From Nocardia sp. NBC_00403 (GTDB lineage Bacteria; Actinomycetota; Actinomycetes; Mycobacteriales; Mycobacteriaceae), in assembly GCF_036046055.1 (NCBI RefSeq), contig NZ_CP107939.1, forward strand, positions 7,502,001 through 7,566,000: DNA of 64,000 bases, written 5' to 3'. Shown piece by piece: positions 9,527-19,629 of the stretch (position 1 is the stretch's first letter; every line of letters starts with the position of its first letter). The translations under genes and the position numbers were made by a program. Under the pieces are notes generated by a model. The model had not been told where the DNA came from. It made no database searches and saw only the letters and a list, made by a program, of their open reading frames with translations.

Positions 9527-9777
9527 GCGGTCCTCCGGCGAGTTACGTGCGGGCGGTCCTGTTCCGTCTCAATACCCAGATATGCGTGATGCGAACCCCA
9601 TTGTGCCGAAAAACGGGATCGGTAGTGCCCCGAAATCGGTTTCGCCCCGCATCAAAGCAAGCAGCGAGCAAACCAGGTCCCGGCGCTCGCCTGGGCACCG
9701 GGACATCCCACTGTCGTCCCGGCTGCGGACGACGTCAATACTTTCGGATGGCTGTACCGTCCAGGCCCCCGGACAGT

Positions 9778-10566
9778 TCATTTCAATCCCGGTACCGCGA
9801 TAATCGTCATAGAACCCGGTGCGACCTCGGTGAATCCGGCATCGCGTACCGCGACCGCGGTGCCGAGTCGCATCTGGTCGACCAGCGCCCCCCACCGATC
9901 CTTGTCGGCTTCCCTTACCGCGCACCGGAATCCGCATTGCGACCATCGATAGGCCTGCGCCTCGGGCAACGCGCCCGCTAGCAGCATGCTGGCATGCCCG
10001 ACCTGCGCGGCGGCCTTACCCAGAGTCATACCGAGCTCCGAATTCACCCACAGCGTCGGTAGTCCGGGATCGGCGGGACCAGGATCGTCGTGTTCGAGAT
10101 CGGTGCCGCCGATCTGCAGGCGCTTGATCCGTGGATCCACCGCACCCACCGGTCCCGGCACCAGCGCTCGCGCCTGAGCGCCGTCGACATCGACAGTTAC
10201 CCCGGGCACCTCGTCTGCGGCCAGCCACTGCGCGCCGCGGGCACGGCGGGCCACCTTGCGGATCCGCGATCGCTTCCACCCGAGGTAGGGCTGCTCCCAT
10301 TCGCCACCAGGACCGACCCGCTCGTCCAGGCACAATGCCACGCTCGCGGCGGCGGCCGCCTCGAGTAGCGCGCTGCGGCGCGGCGGATCGGTCTTCGGAA
10401 TGTGCAACACCATCTGCATTGCCTGCACCATGGCCGGATCGTCCGGATCGCCCGCGCCACCGTAGCCCTGTGCGAGCTCCGCATGCCGGAAATGGAATCC
10501 TGCCGCACCAGTGTCTGTTTCGCTGCCGTCCCGGACATCGGCACCGCATTCCGGCAAACCCGTCAT
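9778..10566 (-). CDS. PTH2-family peptidyl-tRNA hydrolase-like protein
   Basis: 262 residues. The C-terminal 110 residues match the PTH2 fold: NSELGMTLGKAAAQVGHASMLL holds the usual GK-AAQ-AHA pattern, and the domain ends EVAPGSMTIIAVPG. PTH2 enzymes recycle peptidyl-tRNA released from stalled ribosomes. The N-terminal 140 residues are not part of the minimal domain. ATG at 10566 overlaps the TGA of the upstream lipoprotein gene by one base (TGATG), so the two are coupled. Catalytic activity is inferred. Confidence 0.75.
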   Translation of the reverse strand: MTGLPECGADVRDGSETDTGAAGFHFRHAELAQGYGGAGDPDDPAMVQAMQMVLHIPKTDPPRRSALLEAAAAASVALCLDERVGPGGEWEQPYLGWKRSRIRKVARRARGAQWLAADEVPGVTVDVDGAQARALVPGPVGAVDPRIKRLQIGGTDLEHDDPGPADPGLPTLWVNSELGMTLGKAAAQVGHASMLLAGALPEAQAYRWSQCGFRCAVREADKDRWGALVDQMRLGTAVAVRDAGFTEVAPGSMTIIAVPGLK

Positions 10567-11015
10567 CACTCCACCTTGATCGTCAACGAGAACTTCTGCG
10601 CCGGGTCGATGCCCTGCTCCCACGGTCGCGTGTAGTCGAGCGTCAGCTGCGCCACCCCCGCGCTGTTTCCGACGAAGGTCCACACCGCGGTACCGCCGGA
10701 CCCCGGTGCCACCGGAACATTCGGATCGGGGCGGTAGTCGGGCTCGCCGTCCTGTCGTAGCACTTGCTGCTCGAGCTCCCCCAGCCCCCACGTGTAGCCG
10801 GTGGACGGATTCGCGGGCAGCGACACGACGAGCTGCTGGCCGATCCGCAGCGTCCGCTCCTGGCCGTTGTTCGAATCGGTCACCGCGAGTGCGTCATGCG
10901 CCGTGTGCGAGGTCGGCCGAGTCGAGGAGGTGCCCTTCGTCTCCGAGTCGGAGTCGTTCGTGCCGCACGCGACAAGTGTCGAGCCGAGAACGAGCACCAG
11001 CAGGAACTTTCGCAC
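10566..11015 (-). CDS. Chagasin-like (I42) protease-inhibitor family lipoprotein
   Basis: 149 residues. GTG at 11015 follows CGGAGG by 5 bp and opens a lipoprotein signal VRKFLLVLVLGSTLVAC. The mature domain has the I42 hallmarks: the NPSTGYTW loop, then GTAVWTFVGNSAG and LDYTRPWE. Chagasin-type proteins inhibit papain-like cysteine proteases; a surface-anchored inhibitor is predicted. It is translationally coupled to the PTH2-like gene downstream. Confidence 0.8.
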   Translation of the reverse strand: MRKFLLVLVLGSTLVACGTNDSDSETKGTSSTRPTSHTAHDALAVTDSNNGQERTLRIGQQLVVSLPANPSTGYTWGLGELEQQVLRQDGEPDYRPDPNVPVAPGSGGTAVWTFVGNSAGVAQLTLDYTRPWEQGIDPAQKFSLTIKVE

Positions 11016-11188
11016 CGCAGCCTCCGATCGACGAATGATCAACTTCTGCGAGCCTACCGACATGAGCTACTTGCCCACGGCCACTGATACCCGCACGCGT
11101 ACAGGCACGGGCGAGAGCTGGACATAATCCAGCGAGTCGTCGATCCAGCGAGTCGTCGGAGTCTCGGTCGAGGCACCGACGACAGCGC

Positions 11189-12567
<1,379 letters not shown>

Positions 12568-12605
12568 GAGAATGCTACTTCGTTGTTCCTATGCCGATAC
12601 AGCGG

Positions 12606-14348
12606 CTAGTTCTTGGCGAGGGCGCCTTCGTGCACCTCGGTGGCATGCTTGCCCGAGCCCCAGCCCACGTGGGCTTCGGCGCGCATTCGCTCGACCATGT
12701 GTGGGTAGTGCAATTCGAACGCGGGACGCTCCGACCGGATACGCGGCAGCTCGTAGAAGTTGTGCCGCGGCGGCGGGCAGGTCGTCGCCCACTCCAGCGA
12801 ATTGCCATAGCCCCACGGATCGTCCACCGTGACCACTTCGCCGTAGCGGAAGCTCTTGAAGACGTTCCAGACGAACGGGAGCATCGAAGCGCCGAGGATG
12901 AACGCACCGATGGTCGAGATCGTGTTCAGTGTGGTGAAGCCGTCGCTGGGCAGGTAGTCGGCATAGCGACGTGGCATGCCCTCGGCGCCCAGCCAGTGCT
13001 GCACCAGGAACGTGGTGTGGAAGCCGACGAAGGTGGTCCAGAAATGCCACTTGCCGAGACGCTCGTCCATCATGCGACCGGTGATCTTGGGGAACCAGAA
13101 GTAGATGCCCGCGAAGGTCGCGAAAACGATGGTGCCGAAGAGCACGTAGTGGAAGTGCGCGACCACGAAGTACGAGTCGGTGACGTGGAAGTCCAGCGGC
13201 GGGCTGGCCAGGATGACACCCGAGAGACCACCGAAGAGGAAGGTCACCAGGAAGCCGATCGACCACAGCATCGGTGACTCGAAGGTCAGCTGACCGCGCC
13301 ACATGGTGCCGATCCAGTTGAAGAACTTCACCCCGGTCGGAACCGCGATCAGGAAGGTCATGAACGAGAAGTACGGCAGCAGCACGGCGCCGGTCGCGTA
13401 CATGTGGTGGGCCCACACCGCAATCGACAGCGCGGCGATGCCCAGCGTCGCGTAGACCAGCGTGGTGTAACCGAAGATCGGCTTACGTGAGAACACCGGG
13501 AAGATTTCCGACACGATGCCGAAGAACGGCAGCGCGATGATGTACACCTCGGGATGGCCGAAGAACCAGAACAGGTGCTGGTAGAGCAGGATGCCGCCGG
13601 TGGCGGGGTCGTAGATGTGCCCGCCGAGATGCCGGTCGTAGGCGAGGCCGAACAGCGCTGCGGTCAGCAGGGGGAAGGCGAGCAGGACGAGCACGCTGGT
13701 GACGGCGATGTTCCAGGTGAAGATCGGCATCCGGAACATGGTCATACCGGGGGCACGCAGGCAGACGACGGTGGTCAGCATGTTGACGCCACCGAGGATG
13801 GTACCGAGGCCCGACACCGCGAGGCCGAGGATCCACAGGTCGGCGCCGACACCCGGCGAATGCAGAATATCGGTCAGCGGGGTGTAGGCGGTCCAGCCGA
13901 AGTCCGCGGCGCCACCCGGGGTGATGAAGCCCGCGGTCGCCATGGTGCCGCCGAACAGGTACAGCCAGTAGCTGAACGCGTTCAGCCGCGGGAAGGCGAC
14001 GTCGGGTGCACCGATCTGCAGCGGCAGCACGATGTTGGCGAAGCCGAACACGATCGCGGTCGCATAGAACAGCAGCATGATGGTGCCGTGCATGGTGAAC
14101 AGCTGGTTGAACTGCTCCGGCGAGAGGAACTGCAGGCCGGGACGCGCCAGCTCGGCGCGCATCATCAGCGCCATCAGACCGCCGACAAGGAAGAAGCTCA
14201 TCGCCGTCACCAAGTACATGGTGCCGAGGACCTTGGGGTCAGTGGTGGTGACCATCTTGTAGAGGAACGAGCCCTTCGGCCCGGTCCGAGCCGGATACGG
14301 CCGAGTCGCTTCCAACTGAGGGACTGGCTTTGGCTCTACGGCAGTCAC
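12606..14348 (-). CDS. ctaD: Cytochrome c oxidase subunit I (aa3 type)
   Basis: 580 residues with about 12 membrane helices. Haem a and CuB ligand motifs are present: [11 protein letters not shown] (His87), the HPEVYI motif with the His-Tyr crosslink pair, and WAHHMY; the segment [10 protein letters not shown] supplies further histidines. It forms the catalytic core of the cytochrome bcc-aa3 supercomplex in the cytoplasmic membrane. Subunits II and III are not in the window, as is usual in mycobacteria and nocardiae. Length and location match Rv3043c. Confidence 0.97.
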   Translation of the reverse strand: MTAVEPKPVPQLEATRPYPARTGPKGSFLYKMVTTTDPKVLGTMYLVTAMSFFLVGGLMALMMRAELARPGLQFLSPEQFNQLFTMHGTIMLLFYATAIVFGFANIVLPLQIGAPDVAFPRLNAFSYWLYLFGGTMATAGFITPGGAADFGWTAYTPLTDILHSPGVGADLWILGLAVSGLGTILGGVNMLTTVVCLRAPGMTMFRMPIFTWNIAVTSVLVLLAFPLLTAALFGLAYDRHLGGHIYDPATGGILLYQHLFWFFGHPEVYIIALPFFGIVSEIFPVFSRKPIFGYTTLVYATLGIAALSIAVWAHHMYATGAVLLPYFSFMTFLIAVPTGVKFFNWIGTMWRGQLTFESPMLWSIGFLVTFLFGGLSGVILASPPLDFHVTDSYFVVAHFHYVLFGTIVFATFAGIYFWFPKITGRMMDERLGKWHFWTTFVGFHTTFLVQHWLGAEGMPRRYADYLPSDGFTTLNTISTIGAFILGASMLPFVWNVFKSFRYGEVVTVDDPWGYGNSLEWATTCPPPRHNFYELPRIRSERPAFELHYPHMVERMRAEAHVGWGSGKHATEVHEGALAKN

Positions 14349-14632
14349 TGATCCTCCTGAAAGGTGCCTTTAGGTCGCTCCGCAGGCTCCGCTTCATGCG
14401 CCGATCTCGGTACCGAGACAGACGACGGTTCGCTTGCGCTCATGGAATCGTAAACGGTGCTGCCGCAGCCGTCCGCACGGGTCCTACTCTCTGTCGTATT
14501 TCGTTGATCCGCCCACGCGCTGCCCTGCGCCGGAATCTCGCTCTACCCGCACTGCCGCGCCGATGAATTACGGATGCGGCGCACGTCTGCATCAGTGACA
14601 GGTGTTCCTACCCGCTGGCCAGGAGATCACTC

Positions 14633-14761
14633 ATGACAGACAACGCGACCACCAAGCCCGGCGACCCGACCTGGGTCGACCTGGACTCGCCCTATGAACG
14701 CATGGTCGGGGTCGCCGATCCGACCGGCGCTCGATTCAGCATCGGCGGCGAAACGGCCTGA
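14633..14761 (+). pseudogene. Mini-ORF: internally deleted VOC/glyoxalase-like (CFP30B-type) remnant
   Basis: A 42-residue ORF with a strong ribosome site (AGGAGA, 6 bp before the ATG). It begins like the N-terminus of VOC proteins of the CFP30B type (GDPTWVDLDSP) and jumps directly to a typical C-terminal strand (VADPTGARFSI). About 200 or more residues of the usual protein are missing between the two, in frame. It is therefore either a degraded gene whose ends survive or a retained small protein. It lies between ctaD and the fecB-like gene, outside any operon. Confidence 0.55.
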
Positions 14762-14872
14762 GCGCGAGACACTCGGCCCCCGGCCGTAGGAATCCGTGCC
14801 GCGGTTTCCTGCGGCCGCGTCGCGTGGTGGCCTTCGCACCGCACCGACGCCGACGCATGTACCCTCACCCGC

Positions 14873-15955
14873 ATGCCGGTGAGCGCCCTTGTTCGCACCC
14901 GAAACCACATGGACTCGACCCGATACGGCACACTCGGTCGCCGAAGTGCGGCCGTCGCCGCGCTGTGCACAGCCGTCCTCGTGGCAGGTTGTAGCAGCCA
15001 AACCGACGATGCCGCCTCGATCGTGCGCACCACGACGAACATTGCGGGCGCGGGTGTGGTGGGGCTGGAGCGCGACACCACCATGGCCTGTCCACTGCCG
15101 AGCGCGCCGGATACGGCGAGCGGTACCCGCACCGTCACCCATGCCGCGGGCATCTCCGAGGTGCCCGCGGACCCGCAACGCATAGTGGTGCTCACCACCT
15201 CGGCCCTGGACGCGACCTGCGCACTCGGTCTGTGGGAGCGCGTCGTCGGTGCGACCACGGATGACGGACCGACCCCGCACCCGGCCTATCTCGGCTACGG
15301 CGTCAACAAGATTCCCAGCGTCGGCACCGCCGCGCAGCCAGATCTCGCCAAGATCGCCGAGCTGCGCCCCGACGTGATCATCGGCGACCTGCTTTCGGGC
15401 ACAGCCGGTTTCGACGCATTGCAGGCCATCGCACCCACCGTCCTGGCCGGCACCACCAGCGGCTGGCAGGCCGAATTCACCGGGCTCGCAGCGGGTCTCG
15501 GCCGTAGCAACGCCGCGAACATCGCGTTGGAGAACTACCGCACCGAGGCCGTCGACACCGGTAAAGCGGTCATCGCCAACCAGACTCAGGCCTCGGTCGT
15601 CCGGTTCACCGCCGACCAGGACCAGGTCCAAGGCGCCAACAGCTTCGCGGGCGGAGTCCTCGCCGACGCGGGTGTGCAGCGCCCGACCGTGCAGCGCGGC
15701 CCCTCCTTCGACATCGGCGCCGCCGATCTCGACAAGGTCGAAGGCGATCTCATCTACGTGATCTTCGCGGGCGAAGCAGGCAAGAAGCACGGGGAAACCG
15801 TGTTGCGCGGCGACGCGTGGAAAGAACTCGGGGCCGCCACCGACCACCGTGTCTTCGCCGTCGAGGACTCCGTCTGGTACGGCAGGGGCCTGAGCGCCGC
15901 CCGCGCGCTGCTCACCGACATCCGCGGCACGCTCAACGGATTCGTCACCGACTGA
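14873..15955 (+). CDS. fecB: Iron-siderophore ABC transporter substrate-binding lipoprotein (FecB-like)
   Basis: 360 residues with a lipobox LVAGC near residue 40 and a periplasmic-binding domain of the FecB/BtuF type (ADPQRIVVLTTSALDATCALGL, LAKIAELRPDVIIGDLL, GWQAEFTGLAAGLGR). The position after ctaD matches Rv3044 fecB, which binds carboxymycobactin and haem in M. tuberculosis. No permease or ATPase neighbours it, so it probably feeds an unlinked importer. ATG at 14873 is used; an internal ATG at 14909 would also keep the signal sequence. Confidence 0.85.
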   Translation: MPVSALVRTRNHMDSTRYGTLGRRSAAVAALCTAVLVAGCSSQTDDAASIVRTTTNIAGAGVVGLERDTTMACPLPSAPDTASGTRTVTHAAGISEVPADPQRIVVLTTSALDATCALGLWERVVGATTDDGPTPHPAYLGYGVNKIPSVGTAAQPDLAKIAELRPDVIIGDLLSGTAGFDALQAIAPTVLAGTTSGWQAEFTGLAAGLGRSNAANIALENYRTEAVDTGKAVIANQTQASVVRFTADQDQVQGANSFAGGVLADAGVQRPTVQRGPSFDIGAADLDKVEGDLIYVIFAGEAGKKHGETVLRGDAWKELGAATDHRVFAVEDSVWYGRGLSAARALLTDIRGTLNGFVTD

Positions 15956-16254
15956 CCGAGCCCGACTCGATCTCGCTCAGACTCGATCGCCGAACAATCG
16001 CCGTATCGCGGACACGAGCTAGTGACGGTGCCGAATCCTCGTTGCACGCAAGTCAATACGCTAACCGAGTAACTCAATCCATCTCCGCCCGGTGAATATC
16101 GAACTCGATCCGATGCTCACCGGGGGCCACACACCGCGCCGAATGAATATCCCCAACCTCGAGAAGTTTTGCGGGAATCGGCTCCGGCACACTGGATGCC
16201 TGGCGTGGGTCGCCACCGAAAAGAGTCCCCAGACATGAAAAAGGGGGCATCGGC

Positions 16255-17181
16255 ATGGGTAATATCTCTCCGGCCACCGACGAGCTCCTGGAGGTAGTGG
16301 CCCGACTCGGAAAGGCCACGGAGTCTGCGGCACATGGCGTCAGCGACCGCTTGAGACGAACCGGCGACCATGCACAATCGGCTGCCGTGAATACGGTGTG
16401 GGGGGATGCGGCCGGCATAGGGCCGATAGGTTCGCATCACTTCGACGGCGACCGTGCAGATTCCGGTTCGCACGGTCAGTTGTTCGGCCTGGACTTGACC
16501 GGCCAGTGGCGGCGATTCGAAGCCGATGATGTGCACTCGGTGCAGCTGAACGATGCCGAGGGCAATCCAATCGGCGTGAGTTTTCCGTTGGAGGCCGACG
16601 ATGCCGTGAAGATTACCGACTGGGCAAAAGCCGAGCACCGGGACGACTGGCGGGTCTATGCCGCGGAAAGATCGGGTACGGATTGGCGACATTCACGCGA
16701 ACAGGAGGCGCCGTGGGCGAAGGACGTCGAAGCCGGCAGGCCGCCCATTTACGTCAATGCCCACTCCAGTGAGGAATATTTCGTGGTCCAGGCCACGATC
16801 GGGCCACCAGGGTCGAAGAAGACAATCCTCGTATTGAACGGCGAGACCTACGGCAAGCTCGTCGCAGCCAATAGAAATTTCAGGAGGGCGGCCGACCTAC
16901 AACCGGAGAGCCCGCTTGTCATGATCTCGTGCAATGCGGCCGCCCACGGAGCTGACGCGGCACGCACCGCCGCGCGCTCGCTGCATGAGGCCGGCCACGC
17001 GAACCGAGACATCCATGCGCCGACCGCAGGCTTCAATACCAATACATCAGCGGATGGTCGCTCATCCAAAATAGGGATACTCCCCACCTACGACGCGGCG
17101 GGAAACGAGCAACCACGATTCAAGACCTTTCCGGCGCCATCCCGATCAACTACCGCGCCCGATTCGGCAGCGCCGCCCTGA
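16255..17181 (+). CDS. Unrecognised protein with possible C80/CHAT-like cysteine-peptidase domain
   Basis: 308 residues, good ribosome site (AAAGGGGG). Two hydrophobic-strand motifs stand out: PPIYVNAHSSEEYFVV with His170, and SPLVMISCNAAAHGADAARTAARSL with Cys226. This His...Cys arrangement, with Cys after a strand and before an (A/G)-rich helix, resembles C80/CHAT-like and 'lonely Cys' domains of secreted actinobacterial toxins. No signal peptide is visible; the N-terminal 50 residues are helical. It faces a type VII secretion-associated gene, so ESX export is conceivable. Family assignment is tentative. Confidence 0.6.
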   Translation: MGNISPATDELLEVVARLGKATESAAHGVSDRLRRTGDHAQSAAVNTVWGDAAGIGPIGSHHFDGDRADSGSHGQLFGLDLTGQWRRFEADDVHSVQLNDAEGNPIGVSFPLEADDAVKITDWAKAEHRDDWRVYAAERSGTDWRHSREQEAPWAKDVEAGRPPIYVNAHSSEEYFVVQATIGPPGSKKTILVLNGETYGKLVAANRNFRRAADLQPESPLVMISCNAAAHGADAARTAARSLHEAGHANRDIHAPTAGFNTNTSADGRSSKIGILPTYDAAGNEQPRFKTFPAPSRSTTAPDSAAPP

Positions 17182-17263
17182 TCCCCCCGGCCAGGAAGCC
17201 GATTCGCGCGTCACTCCGTGCGGGCGGGCAGGCGAACCGACGAAGTACGGACCCCGCGCTCCC

Positions 17264-17785
17264 TCAATCGGTGCCGCGCAGCGCGGCACCGACCAGACGG
17301 AACTGTGCTCGACCTCCGGGGTTGATCAGGATGTCAGTACCCTCCGGCACGATCTCCGACAGCTTGCTGCCGACCACCGGCCACGAACGATCGGTGGTCA
17401 ATCGAGACCGGTGCACCTCGGCAGTCACTATTTGCACACATGGAACCCCGTCGGGCGACAACACGATCACTGGGTCGTCGTTCTCGTCGCATCCGATCTG
17501 CACAACGGTGTCGCGGATGGTGGGAACGATCTGATCGCCGACATCTTCTCCCCGAGCCGCCAGCCGCAACAGCGCGTCGAGCGGATCAGTAGGGGTCGAC
17601 TGGTTGCGTGGCACATAATTCGGATTCGGCTCGAAAGGCCCGACTGCACCGTCGGCATCGAGCATCCAACCGCCGACGATGACCTCTGGTGGCGGCACGC
17701 TGTCCGGAGTGCCTGCCGTCCAGCCAGGATCGAGTAGTACGAACCAGTTGCCCTGTCGGACCGCACCCGGCATCGGCTCCGGCAT
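17264..17785 (-). CDS. Type VII secretion system-associated protein family
   Basis: 173 residues. Hallmarks are NWFVLLDPGW, PPPEVIVGGWMLDADG, GPFEPNPNYVP, PTDPLDALLRLAARG and a C-terminal INPGGRAQFRL. These match the actinobacterial family annotated as type VII secretion system-associated, related to SseB N-terminal domains. ATG at 17785 follows GGGAG by 5 bp; the open frame upstream to 17980 lacks family features. It converges on the putative cysteine-peptidase gene 82 bp away, suggesting an ESX effector/accessory pair, although no ESX core genes are in the window. Confidence 0.72.
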   Translation of the reverse strand: MPEPMPGAVRQGNWFVLLDPGWTAGTPDSVPPPEVIVGGWMLDADGAVGPFEPNPNYVPRNQSTPTDPLDALLRLAARGEDVGDQIVPTIRDTVVQIGCDENDDPVIVLSPDGVPCVQIVTAEVHRSRLTTDRSWPVVGSKLSEIVPEGTDILINPGGRAQFRLVGAALRGTD

Positions 17786-18082
17786 CAGCACTCCCTCTCT
17801 TCGGGTTTCGATTATCGCACCGGCTCGCAGATCTCGAGATCCACCGACCTGCTGATCGCACTTGCGGCCGAAACCCGGGACATTCCGCAAGCCGACGGTC
17901 CGCTCCTTTTCGTCCGGGGTCAGGTGCTGAACAAGTCTTGAATAGCGGCAGGAGATTCCCCCGACTTCGTAGTTGGTCATATCCCCCGCATCACACCCGA
18001 AACGGGCGAGTAGACCGTCTCACAGCGGACTCCCAGCAGGAACCCAGACACTCCCGAGCACCCCTCCATAACCTCGCACTGG
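17786..18082. other. Intergenic region, divergent promoters
   Basis: About 300 bp between the T7SS-associated gene (minus) and the dioxygenase gene (plus). An in-frame extension of the former covers part of it but looks non-coding. No further gene is seen. Confidence 0.5.
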
Positions 18083-18094
18083 ACAACATGTTGT
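18083..18094. promoter_or_regulatory. Palindrome ACAACATGTTGT, candidate operator
   Basis: Perfect 12-bp palindrome whose 3' edge lies 19 bp before the chosen GTG of the dioxygenase gene, a position where a repressor would block transcription. No regulator gene is adjacent. Confidence 0.4.
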
Positions 18095-18113
18095 GACGAT
18101 GGAAGGACACTCA

Positions 18114-19037
18114 GTGAGCGCACACCATCCGCGCCGCGGCGACGGCGTCGAAGTGCACGAGCACGATCTCGGGCTTGGGCACGATATGAAGGTGATGTCG
18201 CGCCGCAAAGCACTGACGTTCTTCGGTGTCGCAGGAGCGGCGACGGTCGCGGCGGGGTGCGCGTCGACAACCACTCACACGACCGCTGTCGGCACTGCGT
18301 CCACGACCGTCGCGGCAACCGGGACCGCGTCCGCGATTCCGCAGGAGACGGCGGGCCCATATCCGGGCGACGGATCCAACGGGCCCAATGTGCTCGTTGA
18401 GTCCGGTGTTGTGCGCCGCGATATCACCGGCAGCTTCGGATCGTATTCTGGTGTCGCCCATGGTGTTCCGATGACGCTCGAGTTGACGTTTCAAGACCTG
18501 GCAAAGAACGGCGCGGCGGGCGACGGCATGGCCGTGTATCTGTGGCACTGCGACCGGGACGGCAAGTACTCGTTGTACAGCGACGGCGTCACCACGCAGA
18601 ACTATCTACGCGGTGTCCAAGTGGCGGACGCTACCGGCAAGGTTACCTTCGAATCCGTCTTCCCCGGTTGCTATTCCGGTCGGTGGACCCATATCCATTT
18701 CGAAGTCTACGACTCGCTCGCGGTGGCCGTCGCTGGCGATAATGCCCGCCTCACCTCGCAGATCGCTCTCCCCCAGGACGCCTGCGCCGCAGTGTACGCC
18801 TACGACTCCGGCTATGCGAAGAGCATTCCCAACCTCGCCAACACCTCGCTGGCCTCGGATAACGTCTTCGGTGACGGCTGGGACGCCGAACTTGCCACCG
18901 TGTCCGGTACACCCTCGTCCGGGATGTCGGTCGCGCTCACCGTGGGTGTCGCCGAGAAGTCGCAGAGCACTCGGTCCGACAACGGCCCGGGTCGGCCACC
19001 GGGCGGCCCTGGTGGCCCACCGCCAGGAGGTAGGTGA
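18114..19037 (+). CDS. Tat-exported lipoprotein, intradiol ring-cleavage dioxygenase-like
   Basis: 307 residues. GTG at 18114 lies 6 bp after AAGGA. The N-terminus carries a twin-arginine motif (SRRKALTFFGVAG) and a lipobox AAGC, predicting Tat export and lipid anchoring. The body resembles protocatechuate 3,4-dioxygenase beta-like proteins: ETAGPYPGDG, MAVYLWHCDRDGKYS, then GRWTHIHFEVY with the iron-ligand histidines. The proline/glycine tail is low complexity. Extracellular aromatic ring cleavage is the family expectation; substrate unknown. Confidence 0.82.
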   Translation: MSAHHPRRGDGVEVHEHDLGLGHDMKVMSRRKALTFFGVAGAATVAAGCASTTTHTTAVGTASTTVAATGTASAIPQETAGPYPGDGSNGPNVLVESGVVRRDITGSFGSYSGVAHGVPMTLELTFQDLAKNGAAGDGMAVYLWHCDRDGKYSLYSDGVTTQNYLRGVQVADATGKVTFESVFPGCYSGRWTHIHFEVYDSLAVAVAGDNARLTSQIALPQDACAAVYAYDSGYAKSIPNLANTSLASDNVFGDGWDAELATVSGTPSSGMSVALTVGVAEKSQSTRSDNGPGRPPGGPGGPPPGGR

Positions 19038-19044
19038 GAGACGA

Positions 19045-19087
19045 CTCGGCCCCTGGGTCCCGTACTGGATAGGACTCAGGGGCCGAG
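19045..19087. terminator. Bidirectional hairpin terminator
   Basis: 16 bp arms (CTCGGCCCCTGGGTCC, one mismatch in the complement) and an 11-base loop between the convergent dioxygenase and DUF7144-type genes. Confidence 0.8.
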
Positions 19088-19112
19088 GCCGCGAAACCGG
19101 GCGGCGTCTGTA

Positions 19113-19511
19113 TCAGTCGGCGCCGAGCTGGCGGGCCAGCGCCCAGATCACCAGGATGTCGATGGCGATGATCACCAATGCCCAGAACGGGTAGATAGGG
19201 GCGAACAGGAAGTTGTCCAGAATGCTGACCGACGCCATCCCGATGCCTGCGAGGTAACCCCAGGTCTTACCGGTGACGACGCCGACGCCCGCGACGATGA
19301 TCAGCGCCGCGATCACCAGGTGGACCCATCCCCATGTGGAGACGTCGACCAGGAACACTTGGTCTTCGGTCACCACGAAGATGCCGCGCCCAGCGATGGC
19401 AGCGATCGCTGTCAGCAGGTGCAGCAGGCCGGTGATCAGGATCAGGGTGCCAGCGAAAATCGTCATGTCATTGAGCACCGGACGTATCGGGGTCGAGGTG
19501 GGACTGGTCAT
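19113..19511 (-). CDS. DUF7144-type four-helix membrane protein
   Basis: 132 residues with four predicted membrane helices (from MTIFAGTLILITGLLHLLTAI to YPFWALVIIAIDILVIWAL). The loop VDVSTWGWVHLVIAALI and the segment WGYLAGIGMASVSILDNFLF are typical of the actinobacterial DUF7144/DUF7145-type family. ATG at 19511 follows AAGGAG by 8 bp. Function is unknown. Confidence 0.8.
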   Translation of the reverse strand: MTSPTSTPIRPVLNDMTIFAGTLILITGLLHLLTAIAAIAGRGIFVVTEDQVFLVDVSTWGWVHLVIAALIIVAGVGVVTGKTWGYLAGIGMASVSILDNFLFAPIYPFWALVIIAIDILVIWALARQLGAD

Positions 19512-19629
19512 AACACACACTCCTTCCGAAACGCGTGGCAATCGCCTATCCGCCACAACGTATCCGGTGCGCGGCCGAAATCTGCGCAGGCCATGAGGCG
19601 AGTTCGGCGCGAGCGACCCAGCTGTGCGG

